Shown piece after piece: positions 1 through 10,971 of a stretch of 64,000 bases of DNA. Origin of the DNA: Aedes albopictus (lineage: Eukaryota; Arthropoda; Insecta; Diptera; Culicidae). The stretch covers positions 343,222,505-343,286,504 of the forward strand of contig NC_085137.1 of assembly GCF_035046485.1 (NCBI RefSeq). The letters run 5' to 3'. The notes below the pieces were generated by a model. The model made no database searches and was not told the DNA's origin. It saw nothing but the letters and a program-made list of their open reading frames with translations. How positions within the stretch are numbered: position 1 is the stretch's first letter; every line of letters begins with the position of its first letter. Made by a program: the position numbers and the translations under genes.

Positions 1-2322
1 TTTTGAGGCATTCACCACCAGTCCGACCTTTGCTGCTTCGCGTTTCAGGCGGGTGTACAGTTCTGCCACCGTTCCAAATGTTCTAGCGATAATGTCCATG
101 TCGTCCGCAAAGCACACAAATTGACCGGATTTTGTGAAAATCGTTCCCCGGCTGTTGAGCCCGGCTCGTCGCATCACACCTTCCAGCGCGATGTTGAAGA
201 GTAGACATGAGAGTCCGTCACCTTGTCGCAGTCCCCGGCGAGATACGAATGAACTGGATAGTTCACCCGAAACCCTTACGCAGTTTTGCACACCGTCCAT
301 CGTTGCTTTAATCAGTCTAGTCAGCTTCCCAGGAAAGCCGTTTTCGTCCATGATTCTCCATAGCTCTGCGCGGTCGATACTATCGTATGCCGCTTTGAAG
401 TCGATGAACAGGTGGTGCGTTGGGACCTGGTATTCACGGCATTTCTGGAGGATTTGCCGTACGGTAAAGATCTGGTCCGTTGTCGACCGGCCGTCGATGA
501 AGCCGGCTTGATAACTTCCCACGAACTCATTTGTTTTAGGTGACAGACGACGGAAGATGATCTGGGATAGCACTTTGTAGGCAGCATTCAAAATAGTGAT
601 CGCCCTGAAGTTCTCACATTTCAAATGGTCGCCTTTCTTGTGAATGGGGCAGATTACCCCTTCCTTCCACTCCTCCGGTAGCTGTTCGGTTTCCCAGATC
701 CTGACTATCAGCCGATGCAGACAGGTGGCCAACTTTTCTGGGCCCATCTTGATGAGTTCAGCTGCGATACCATCCTTACCAGCTGCTTTGTTGGTTTTGA
801 GCTGGTGAATGGCATCCTTAACTTCCCTCAGCGTGGGAGTTGGTTCATTTCCGTCCTCCGCTGCATTGGCGTCGTCATTTCCTCCGTTGCCGTGGGCTCC
901 CGTGCCTACGCTCTCCACGCCGTTCAGGTGCTGATCGAAGTGCTGCTTCCACCTTTCGATCACCTCACGTCCGTCCGTCAAGAGGCCTCCGTCTTTATCC
1001 CTGCATATTTCGGCTCGCGGCACGAAGCCGTTGCGGGATGCGTTGAGTTTCTGATAGAACTTCCGTGTTTCTTGGGAACGGCACAGCAGTTCCATTTCTT
1101 CACACTCCGCTTCTTCCAGGCGGCGCTTTTTCTCCCGAAAGAGGCGGGTCTGCTGTTTCCGCTTCTGTTTGTAACGTTCCACGTTCTGTCGAGTCCCTTG
1201 CTGCAGCATTACCGCCCTCGCTGCGTTCTTCTCCTCCAAAACCGTTCTGCACTCTTCGTCGAACCATTCGTTTCGTCGATTCCGTTCCACGTACCCGATG
1301 GTGCTCTCGGCTGCGTTGTTGATGGCTGCTTTCACTGTACTCCAGCAGTCCTCTAGAGGGGCCTCATCGAGCTCGCCCTCGTCTGGCAACGCGGCTTCGA
1401 GATTCTGCGCGTATGCTGAGGCGACATCCGGTTGCTTCAGTCGCTCTAGGTTGTACCGTGGCGGTCGCCGGTACCGTACATTGTTGATGACGGAGAGTTT
1501 TGGGCGCAGTTTGACCATCACCAGATAGTGATCGGAGTCGATGTTGGCGCCACGATAGGTCCTGACGTCGATAATGTCGGAGAAGTGCCGTCCGTCAATT
1601 AGAACGTGGTCGATTTGAGATTCCGTCTGCTGTGGTGATCTCCAGGTGTAACGATAAGGGAGGCTGTGTTGGAAAAAGGTGCTACGTATGGCCATATTTT
1701 TGGAGGCGGCGAAATCAATGAGTCGTAGGCCGTTTTCGTTCGTTTGCTGGTGGGCGCTAAACTTACCAATCGTCGGTCTGAATTCCTCCTCCTGGCCTAC
1801 CTGAGCGTTCAAATCTCCTATGATGATCTTGACGTCGTGGCTTGGGCAGCGGTCGTACTCGCGTTCGAGCTGCGCGTAAAATGCGTCCTTGTCATCATCA
1901 GTACTTCCGGAGTGTGGGCTGTGCACGTTTATTATGCTGAAGTTGAAGAATCGGCCCTTGATCCTCAACCTGCACATTCTTTCGTCGATCGGCCACCAAC
2001 CGATCACGCGCCTCTGCATATCGCCCATCACGATGAAAGCTGTTCCCAGCTCGCGTGTGTTGCCGCAGCTCTGGTAGATGGTATGATTACCTCTAAACGT
2101 TCGCACCATGGATCCTGTCCAACACACCTCCTGCAGCGCTACGATGCCGAACCCGCGGTCCTTCAGTAGATCGGCGAGTATGCGGGTGCTCCCAATGAAG
2201 TTGAGAGATCGGCAGTTCCACGTACCGAGTTTCCAATCGCAAGTCCTTTTTGTTCGCTGGGGTCGTTGCCGTTGGTCTCGGTTCGTATTATTCTGTTGCT
2301 GATTTTCCGTTACAATGGTTTT
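1..2322 (-). CDS. RTE-type LINE polyprotein, endonuclease plus reverse transcriptase (partial, 3' end off window)
   Basis: I checked every codon of this minus-strand frame: it is open without a stop for 774 codons, from the TAA complement at 2323-2325 to the window edge. The N-terminal part is an apurinic-type endonuclease (WNCR near 2212, GDLNAQVG at 1795-1818, SDHYLV at 1519-1536). The C-terminal part is a reverse transcriptase with the catalytic FADDMD at 94-111, preceded by fingers motifs such as GYADGIAAEL-like KAAGKDGIAAEL and FIDFKAAYDSI. The protein nicks target DNA and reverse-transcribes its own RNA there. The one-ORF layout and the endonuclease motif NVHSPHSGSTDD fit the RTE clade better than Jockey, R1 or LOA; this assignment is from memory of the families. 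Oddly, the first in-frame ATG (codon at 2107-2109) lies inside the endonuclease domain, so translation probably starts at a non-AUG codon or by another route. The remainder of the thumb and 3' UTR lie left of the window. Confidence 0.9.
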
Positions 2323-2700
2323 TTACGGCTGGCTCGTAGGGCCTGACACCAACCCCCTACTTTCCGGAGGGCCATAGTGCACAGTTGAGCTTAGAGTCCT
2401 TCCCTGGCACTCGGACGTAGATCAGCCGCCCCTAACATGGGGATCAGACGCTGTTGTGAGCCGCTCCTCCTGGAGAACAGACGCTCAGGTTTGCCGAAGC
2501 AAACCCCCCTTCCCTGTCAGCCTACGACCAAAGGTCCCACCGGGGTTGGTTACCCGATCTTCCCTAAGGTTGCTCATAGTTTCCGGCCGGTACCGCGTGG
2601 AGGTAGGGATAGGAGTTGCTGGGCAGAGGCTAGTGGATCACAATGGGATCTGAATTGCGCAGCATACCCAGCCTTTACCGTGTAGAAGACCATATTTGCC
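2323..2700 (-). mobile_element. 5' UTR of the RTE-type LINE
   Basis: This GC-richer block lies directly upstream of the endonuclease frame and contains several stem-forming stretches, for example TTTGCTTCGGCAAA near 2489-2505 on the minus strand. A short upstream frame of about 38 codons starts at the ATG complementing 2689-2691 and ends near 2570; it has no recognisable domain. The 5' boundary is estimated from the change in base composition near 2700 and is uncertain. RTE elements of other mosquitoes are known to carry HDV-like ribozymes at the 5' end, but I could not fold one convincingly here. Confidence 0.6.
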
Positions 2701-2739
2701 TAAAAACTCATTTGAAGGCGGTGAATGCATCTTTCCTCA

Positions 2740-2843
2740 TAAATCTGGTTCGTGGACCACTGTGCATTGGGCTCAAGCGTATTGTCGTGTATGTCACACG
2801 CTATACACATGCAAAATGGTCATCGTCAGAGAAAGCTCTAAGT
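2740..2843 (+). mobile_element. Feilai-like SINE, 5' piece of a split copy
   Basis: The stretch GTATGTCACACGCTATACA, then CATGCAAAATGG and GAGAAAGCTCTAAGT, aligns with the body of the well-preserved SINE at 48151-48428 (CTTGCCTCACAATATACA, CATGCAATGG, CAAAGAAAGCCC). The copy resumes at 4670 on the other side of the hAT element at 2844-4669. The tRNA-like head is missing or too diverged to see. The left limit is approximate. Confidence 0.6.
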
Positions 2844-4669
2844 CAGCGGTTTACAGATCGTGCACCGTGGTGCACTTGGTGCACCGCGAAGCCATGATAA
2901 GTGCACCGCAGCACTTCAGAAAAGACTTGTATATTAAAATATCAATTCACCTATTTCATGAAAAACAATTCGAAATGTTTAGAATAACTGATCTATTAGA
3001 ATGTTTCAGCCGGCGAAATACCTTTAAACCAGCAATAAAACGTTTCAGATATTCACGAAGAATCATGGAACAAATCTACAAAAACTCCTCTAACATATAT
3101 CACATTTTTCCAAGAACTCATAATATACATTCACAAGCACCCTACAAGACATCGGTAATGTATCTTCAATGAATGTGCTAAAAAAATCCAAGATGAAATT
3201 TTACTAATATTTCTGTGGCTTTTCGTAATACCAGAGCAGGAATCTATCACTGATCTCTACATCAGTTGACCAGGAGTTCTACTAATAACGTATTTATGAT
3301 TTTCATAGGAATCTCCAATCTCCTAACGAATTGACAAGAATGCATGGAAGAAACTTATCAAAAATATTGTCAATATATGCCAATGTTCTGAAAATAAAAC
3401 TTTCAAGTGTCTTGCTAGAATTTTTTCAGAAATCCAGTAAAAGTCTTGGGAGAACGTCTATCAAAAAACATACTAGAAATAATACAATAGTTTTCGAAGG
3501 ACTTCACCAAGGCTCTTGAAAACAAAATACCACTAATTTGGCTCAATATTTTATTCAGCATTCATAAGGGGCTGTTCATAAACCACGTAGACCAAAATTT
3601 GACCATCTTAGACCCCCCCTCCCCCCTCGTAGACTTTTGTCCATACAAAAAAAATGAAATTTGTATGGAGCGTAGACTTCGGACCCCCCAAAAAGTCTAC
3701 GTGGTTTATGAACGGCCCCTAAAGATCTTGAGGTTTCCAGATACATTCTGAGCAAGAAATATTCCAAGTGAATAACTGTGCCACTTCACTGTCCTAGTTT
3801 TCAAAATAAATCGAAAGTCGTGAACTTCTGTCAACGACCAAAATTTTTGAAGTACAATTCAGCGCTGATTTCGAAACCACGCTTTAAATTTTTTTAAGTA
3901 GAGCAGTTTTTGAGTTTTAGCTCAATCGAGTCTTACATTTTTTTAATATGAAATTTAATAAAATTCAAATATCTTGCGTTTTGTTCAACCAATTTCAAAT
4001 CTTTTTCCATAAATTAAAAGCTGAATACAATACCATTCGATCATCTGAATGCAGGTTTTGCGTCAGATTGATGAAATTCAAGATATTGGCGAGTTTTTAG
4101 GACAAACTCCTTAAATTTTAGCAAAATTTCCAAAAATATATGAAGAAATGTATTTTTTTTTCAGAAAAAAAAAACAATTTGAAAATTCTTTCTCAACGTT
4201 TTTTTGACATATCATATGTAGGCGAGTTACAGTGAAAAATTCAGCTCTATCTGAGCTTTGATTACGCAGAATGAGATGTGTGATGTGAGCGACTTTGTTT
4301 AAAAATAGAACAAAAATCGATTTCAAATCAACAACGTTGTATGAAAAGTCGAAAAAAATTCCGCTCTACTGTATTTTTTTTTTTCTTCACGTTTTCAAAC
4401 TCAGGGCATGATTGTACACCAAAAATGATCATCAGCTTACCGGGTTCAAAAATGCTGTAAACTAGTGTAAGTGATGAAAAAACGATAGTGCCATAATTGG
4501 TGGGGTAAAAATTAATAACGAGAATACGCACCTTGGAATTGCTTTGAAAAATGCGACAGCTTTTTCATGAATTTAAAATAACTTTTTTTTAACAATAATG
4601 AACACGTGCACCGCGGAGCGAATTATTCCCAAAAAGTGCACCACAAGCCGAAATGTCTGAAAACCCCTG
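2844..4669. mobile_element. Non-autonomous hAT element with 8-bp target duplication
   Basis: The ends are CAGCGGTTTACAGA (left) and TCTGAAAACCCCTG (right), inverted repeats that match at 12 of 14 positions. They are flanked by an exact 8-bp duplication, CTCTAAGT, at 2836-2843 and 4670-4677. The CAG-type terminus and the 8-bp duplication are hAT hallmarks. Copies of GTGCACC cluster just inside both ends (2861-2920 and about 4610-4645), like the subterminal transposase-binding repeats of hAT elements. No transposase frame remains; the interior is AT-rich and carries a MITE at 3568-3719. Confidence 0.88.
3568..3719. mobile_element. Palindromic MITE, GGGGCTGTTCAT family, copy 1
   Basis: This 152-bp foldback has near-perfect arms (GGGGCTGTTCATAAACCACG ... 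CGTGGTTTATGAACGGCCCC). It is flanked by TAA at 3565-3567 and 3720-3722. A 3-bp TWA duplication is typical of PIF/Harbinger-type elements. Two more copies occur at 4710-4887 and 11889-12054. Confidence 0.85.
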
Positions 4670-4940
4670 CTCTAAGTTATTAACTGTGGCAGTGCGCATA
4701 GAACACTACGGGGCTGTCCATAAACCACGTTTTTGGGGGGGGGGGGGTGTGCGAGGCTTCGCCCAATGATCATTTTGTATGGACAAATTAAAATTTTTGT
4801 ATGGACAAATGACCACGCGGGGGGGGAGGGGGGGGGGGGTGGTTAAAAAGTCCCAAAAAAATGACCACGTGGTTTATGGACAGCCCCTAAGCTGAGAAGC
4901 AAGGTCTCACTAGGGACGTTACGAAAAGAAAAAGTTTTTG
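4670..4940 (+). mobile_element. Feilai-like SINE, 3' piece, interrupted by a MITE
   Basis: After the second CTCTAAGT the SINE continues (TATTAACTGTGGCAGTGCG, then GAACACTA). It is broken by the MITE at 4710-4887 and resumes as AAGCTGAGAAGCAAGGTCTC and ACTAGGGACG, ending in an A/G-rich tail. It matches the same part of the SINE at 48151-48428 (TTAATAACTGTGGAGGTGC, GAACACTAAGTTGAAGCGAG, AGTGGGGACG). The intact copy shows that the MITE entered at the SINE's CACTAAG. Confidence 0.75.
4710..4887. mobile_element. Palindromic MITE, GGGGCTGTTCAT family, copy 2
   Basis: The arms GGGGCTGTCCATAAACCACG and CGTGGTTTATGGACAGCCCC enclose G-rich homopolymer runs (4735-4748 and 4822-4841). The flanks are TAC (4707-4709) and TAA (4888-4890), a 3-bp duplication with one change. 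Comparison with an uninterrupted SINE confirms the insertion site. Confidence 0.85.
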
Positions 4941-5132
4941 AAACAATCTTAATAGAATTTCTAGAGGAATTAGAAAAGTGAATCCTGGAAGCATTTTTTG
5001 AAAAGCCCACGAAAAAAAAAAAATTTTTCTGAAATTTCGGGAAAAAAAGGGCTGAAAGTCTCTCTAATAAAGACAAATCAATCAATTCGGGAAAAAAAAT
5101 TTGACTGTAGAGCAGGATTTTTAAAAGAAGTA

Positions 5133-5260
5133 CAGTGACCCCACACCGATGAATCACCTTAAATTTTATACACTATTTATGAATCACCATGTTGACCATT
5201 CGATCAAGTGATCCATAAACTGTGGTCATTTTTGCCGATTCATAAATTGTGGGGTCACTG
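5133..5260. mobile_element. MITE with CAGTGACCCCACA inverted ends, TA duplication
   Basis: CAGTGACCCCACA at the left and TGTGGGGTCACTG at the right form a perfect 13-bp terminal inverted repeat, flanked on both sides by TA (5131-5132 and 5261-5262). The 128-bp length and TA target fit a Tc1/mariner-type MITE. The interior is also partly palindromic around GAATCACC and ATGGTCAA-like segments. Confidence 0.85.
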
Positions 5261-6535
5261 TATTTGGAGAAAATTCAGGGAAAAGTCTAGTGAAATTTCT
5301 GACGAAAGCTCAAAAAAATGCTGGAAAAAAATCAACAAGTATTTTTGAAAAAAAAATCCCTGGTGGGTTTTTGAAAGATTTTCGCAAGATTTACACAAAA
5401 ACACCAGGAAGCAGTGCTGATAAAAGTCCTTAAGGATATTCTACAATAGAGCAAAAAAAATATTTCGAGGATTTTTTTGGGGAATTCCTGTATTGAACTC
5501 TGTATGGATTGAGTGAAAATCCCTGGAGAAATTTCTGAGGCAATCAATTCAAGACGTTCTTGAAGAACTGTTTGTAAAAATTCTGGGAGAATCTCCCAGA
5601 AATCCCTGAACGCTAAAGTTATCTCTGAAGAAATTATTCTAAGCAGTCCTTGGGAGACTTAAAAAAAAAACCTGAGAAGATATTCCTGAAGGCTGCCAAT
5701 GGCAAAATTTTCGAAGGAATTTTGGGAAGATATTCTAAACCCCTTGGAGAAATATCTCTGAGATATTTCCTTGAGACATACTTGGGGATATTTCTGGCTA
5801 AATATTATTTAATTTTGTTAAATAATCTTAAAAATTATATCTTAACAAATTCATGGAGCAATCTATGCCACAATGTTCAACAGAATACTTCTGTAAAATT
5901 TCTCGAATAATCTCAAATGGAATTTTTGAAGGAATTCCTGTAGAAATTTTTAAATACTATTCATGGGGAGGATATCAAAATAAATCCTTGATTTTTTATG
6001 ATAATTTTTGAAAAAAAAAAATCCTAGGTATTTCTAAAAAAACCCTTGGTAAGATGTCCAGAGGAACTCTTGGAGAAATAATCGAAAAAAATATTGAATG
6101 ATTTCTTAAGAAATTTCTTAAGGATTTTGTAAATGCATCTCAGGATAAATTTCCGAATTAATATGAAAAGGAAATTATGAAGGAATCCCTTATTTTCCGA
6201 AAAAAAAAATGTGAAAGTAGTTCTCCGGATATCTACACAAATTTTCTAAAAAAAATTTTTGTGAAATTTTTGGAAAAAAAATTGTGGATGTTCAGAAGAA
6301 ACCCCGTAAAAAATTAAAAAAAATATCGCGAGTAATTTTCAAAAGAGTTAATAGTGAAAAGTCTGAATAATTTTTGCAAGATTATCAAAAAACAATAAAA
6401 AGTATTTCTGCAGAAATTTCTGTACGATTTCCTAATGGAAACCGTCGCAGCAATTTCAGAAAAAAAATATCTTGAAGGAAAATATTTTCTGGATGTAACT
6501 TTGTGTGAATTGGGTTAACCTCTCTGTAGGCATTT

Positions 6536-6751
6536 TATAATATTATTTTTATTTATTTATTTATTTTTTATTTTTTTTATCTGTATTACCGAGATTTTTA
6601 GCCCAAGGCTAGTTCATCTCGGGACCCACGCTTTACTTCCCTTCCAAAGGAAGAACTCACATTTTGCGAGTTTGTCAGGAGTGGGATTCGATCCCAGGTC
6701 CTCGGCGTGATAGTCAAGTGTTCTAACCATCACACCAGGTCCGCCCCACTG
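6536..6751 (-). mobile_element. tRNA-derived SINE with 3' hairpin tail
   Basis: On the minus strand the copy begins near 6751 with a pol III-like head: an A-box-like TGGTGTGATGGTTAG and a B box GGGATCGAATCCC. Further on it has the hairpin tail CGAGATGAACTAGCC ... GGCTAAAAATCTCG near 6590-6625 and ends in an A-rich AAATAAATAA tail. It is flanked by an exact 13-bp duplication, TCTGTAGGCATTT, at 6523-6535 and 6752-6764, proving a target-primed insertion. The tail hairpin is shared with the two tiny insertions at 23031 and 50406. Confidence 0.88.
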
Positions 6752-7402
6752 TCTGTAGGCATTTCCAAAGCAATCAATGCAAGATGTTCTTGAAAATTAT
6801 CTCTGAAATTCCCAAGAAAATGCCTACTGTTATTTCAGAAGAAATCATTGGAAGACTTTAAGAAAAAGAAAAACCCCGAGGAGAAATTCTTGGAGGCTGC
6901 CAATGGCAAAATTTTGGAAAGAATTTTAAAGAGATATTCTCCAAATCCCCGGAAGAATTTCTCAAGATATATCTTAAGAATTTTCTTAAGGCATCTTTGG
7001 AGTGTTTTGTAGATAAATATTAAAAGGATTTCTAGAGGAATCCATTCACAATTCCCCTTCACAAAATAATCCCAAAGGGAATTTTTGAAGAAATTCATCA
7101 ATATATATCAAATTGTCTATCAGTATTTCTCAGTAAAATTTCCGGAATAATCACCTGTGGAATTTCTCAAGGAATTCCTGGGAAAATATTTAACGTTTTA
7201 TTTCATGAAAAAAATTTTCAAAATAATGTTTGACGATTTTTGCTAAAATGTGTGTAAAAAAAATGCAGGCTTTTCTAGAGGAACCCTTGGCAAAACTTCC
7301 AAAGGAATATCTGGAGGATTTTTTTGTGACAATATAGCACGATTTTCTAAAAAAATCTCAAAAAGTATTTCTTAAGACATCTCTGAAAGATTATGTAAAC
7401 TA

Positions 7403-7543
7403 CCCAGACAACCAGTAATCGTATAAGATGTTGCATAAGATGATAAAGTGGAGGCCATCCATTTAGGCGCATGTAAAATGTTCGCATATCGCCTCCACTT
7501 TAACATCTTATGCAACATATTATACGATCACTGGTTGACTGGG
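7403..7543. mobile_element. Palindromic MITE, CCCAGACAACCAGT family
   Basis: The ends CCCAGACAACCAGT and ACTGGTTGACTGGG are inverted, and the two halves pair over most of the 141 bp (ATAAGATGTTGCATAAGATG against CATCTTATGCAACATATTAT). TA flanks both sides (7401-7402 and 7544-7545). A diverged relative lies at 53217-53333. Confidence 0.85.
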
Positions 7544-10475
7544 TAATCTCTGGAGAAATTTCTGAATAAAACTGCTTTTAAACATTTCTGATGAAACTCG
7601 TGCTGAAAGTCTTCAAGATCTCCATGGAAGATTTTGTAAAAAACCACTGTGAAATTTTTGACCGATTCCCTTGTGGAATTTCTGAAGGAAAACCTAAATG
7701 AATTTCTATATTAAGTCATGTACAACATTTCCGTATGATTTTTTAAGAAGTTTTGGAATGAACACGTGATGAAATTCCTTCAAAAATGTTTGAAGAAATC
7801 TTAGGAAAAGTTTCGTAAGCAATCCGTGGAGGAATTTCTGGTGAATTTTCGAAGGATTCCCTGGAGGAAATCCCATACAAATATCTAGAGGAATTTCTGA
7901 AAAAAAATCTCTGGAGGAATTTCTGATGAAGTAAGTGGAAGAACTTCATAGTTAATCAATGTACTGCCTTAAACCATTTCAGTGCTGTCCTCAATGATGT
8001 TTTATAAAAGTTCTTTATGAAACCTCAGAGGATTTTCTAAAAATAATCCCTAGAAATAAATGTACAGCAATCCCTGAAGAAAATTTCCGAATGATCCCCT
8101 GAAAGAGTTATTGAAACAATCCTAGGAAAATTTCTGGAGGAATATTTGGAAAAATTGCATAAGGAAATCCTGGAGGAATGGGGAAAGGACTTTTTGGAAG
8201 AGTTCCTAAAAAAACCCACGATATTTCGGAAAAAAAAGTATCTAGACTGTAGAAGAATTTGTGAAGTGAAATCCAAGCAAAATTTTCCAAAGGTATGATT
8301 TGTGAAAATTTAGGCCAAAAACTAGTGGAATTTCTCATGAATACTCTTAGTACTTCAAAAAACAATATATTTTTTTTGTTCATAGAGACTTTACCCTGAA
8401 GGGGCATTCGTCTCTAATTCAAAAAACAATATTAAGAAGCATTTTCAAAAGGATAACTCAAACATTGATGTCCTAAAAGATATTTATGTGAAAATTCTGG
8501 AGAAAGCTCTGAAGGAATTTCTAAAAAAAACCTAAAGAAAATTTCCGAATCGTTGGAAGAGTTTTTGAAACAATCCTGGGAGCATTTCTGGAAGAAATCT
8601 TGGAGAAAACAAATTCCTGGAAGAAAGAAAGAAGGGAAATTTAACTCATTTTCTGAAAACCCACGATAAATTTCTAAAATTTTGGAAAAAAAGTATCTAG
8701 ACTGTAGGAATTCATGGAGCAATCCATGCAAGATTTTCCAAGGGAATGTTTTGTGAAAATTTTATCGGTTTTCTAAAAAAACCTCCTTAAGAATCTCTAT
8801 AAATATATCAAGAGGAATTGTTGAAGGTATCCCTGGTGAAATTTACAGGAGAATTTCTGCAAGATTTTCTGAAAAAACATCAGTAAGCATTTCTGAGGAG
8901 ATTCCTTATTAATCTAAAAAAATCGTAAAACAATTTCTAAAAAAAAATATGTTGGGGAATTTCTAAAAGAATTCCTGGACGTTAGTCTATATGAGTTGGA
9001 TAAAAAATTTCTGGAGGATTTTTTAAGCAATCAATTCAAGGTGCTCTCAAAAAATCTCTGGTGGAATTTCAGAAGGTACCTTTAAAAAGAAATTCCGAAG
9101 AAATCCTCAGATCAGGTTAAGCAAATTAATCGGAGAAGGAATGCCCGAAGGCTGCCAATGGTCCCATTTTTCAAGAAATTTTTGGAAGATTTTCATAATA
9201 TGGAAGAATGGAGACAAGGAAGAATATTTTTAGTCATCCTCAAAGATTTTTTAGGATAAATATTTGTAGGAGTTTTGGAGGAATCTCTTCTCTTTTTTTT
9301 CAAATAATCCCAAAATTAAGAAATTTATGGAACATTGTATGCCATATAGTGCAACAGAATACTTCAATACAAAAACATTGAATGATTTTTTTTATCAATC
9401 TGTGGAAGCATTTCTGAAGGATTTAAAAATGAATCCTCGGAGTAAATATTTTGTTTAGGAATTGATGAATGAATATGTGGAGAAAATACTTTTAAAAGAT
9501 TTTTCGCAAGATTTTCTTAAAAACATCAGGGAGTATTTCTGAAGTTTATTAAAAAAATCATAGAAACAATTTCTGAAAAAAATATGTTTCTTGAAGAATT
9601 AAAAAAAAATTAATTGGGTAAGAAACCCCGGGGGAATTTCCGAAGCAATCCATGCAGGATGTTCTTGAATAATTATTTGTGGAATTTATGGAAGAATACT
9701 TGGGGGACTTTAAGAAAAAAATCGAGAAGGAATTTCCTGGTGGCGGCCAATTGTATTTTTTCAAAGAATGTTTTGGAAGATATTCTAGAAATCCCCTGAA
9801 GAATTTTTCAAAATATCTCTGGAGGGTTTTCTCAAGACATCTTTGGAGAAATTTCTGGATTTAGGTTTTTTAAAAACAACATTTTTATAATTTTTCCAAA
9901 ACAATATCAAATGGAATTTCTGAAGAAAATCATAGAGCAATTCAAACTAACAGAATTCTTCAGGGAAATACATATCTAGAATAATTCCACGTGTTACTTA
10001 TGAAGGAATCCCTGGAGATATATTTAAACACTATCTATGTAGAAAATTTACAAATGAATCCCTGATGAGTGTTTGTGATAATTTCTGGAGGAACCCTTGG
10101 AAAAATTTACATAAAAAAATTCCAAAGAAATTGAAAGAGTTTCTAAAATATCTTCCAAAGCATTTCTGAAGAAATCTCTGGAGGATTTTGAAAACGAATA
10201 TCAGGAGAAATTGTTGAATTAATATCTAACGGTAATTCTGAAAGAATCCCTGCAGCGAGTTTCTGAAGAAACTGGTAGACAAACTTCTCAAGCAATCCAT
10301 GCAAAGTTTTCTTAAAAACCTTTATGAAATTTCTGAAAGAATCCCCAGTGGAATTTCTGTGTTACATAGCAAGTCATAAAGATGATTTCCAAAGGATTTT
10401 TGAAAAAGTTTTTGGATTCATCCAGAAGTTTCTGGTACAATTTATGGTGATATTTTCGAAATAATTCTTGCAGGA

Positions 10476-10971
10476 ATAGGCTCAGTGTACCAGTTATGGC
10501 TATAGTACCTCAAATTCGCCATAGTTGATGTTCACCCTTTAAAGATACAAATCAACAAGAAAAAAATCGTGAACAACAGATCACGATCACAAATGATGAT
10601 TGCAATCATTCAAACTTCACAATTTGCTCAAATTATGGTAGAAATAAATCATTTTCCTTAACTTTTCGGCCTCCTTGCACCCTATTTCGCCATAGTGTAC
10701 CAGTTATGGCAACTCCCATAAGGAATGCATGTAAATAGTGCGAAGTGGAACCCAAATTAACAAATGTGTCCATAACTGGTACAGGGTTCCTATCATTGGC
10801 ACACGCCGTAATAAATACTAAAAGTAGTTTTGGCTCCGTTTTTATATTTTTCATGTAAAGTATGAAAACTAATCAATCATTTGACTTATTGTTTACATTC
10901 GTTGGTCTTCTTCTTATTTTTGTAGAAATGGTTTTTCTTAGGTAGTGCGATAACTGGTACAGGCACCCTAT
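10476..10971. mobile_element. Non-autonomous TIR element with GTACCAGTTAT ends, possibly nested
   Basis: The left end is ATAGGCTCAGTGTACCAGTT and the right end, complemented, is TATAGGGTGCCTGTACCAGT. The 11-bp core GTACCAGTTAT is identical at both ends. A second facing pair of the same terminus lies inside, at about 10693 and 10793, so one copy may sit inside another. There is no transposase frame. Confidence 0.6.

Larger units (their letters stand above)
4941..10475. repeat. Degenerate short-period AT-rich repeat tract
   Basis: Diverged versions of a roughly 12-bp GGAATTTCTGAA/GGAGGAATTTCT motif recur throughout, spaced irregularly and mostly in one orientation. It resembles a very old form of the clean 24-bp satellite at 13918-15096. 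Short open frames in it are low-complexity artefacts. It has received the insertions listed at 5133, 6536 and 7403. No gene is visible. Confidence 0.7.
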
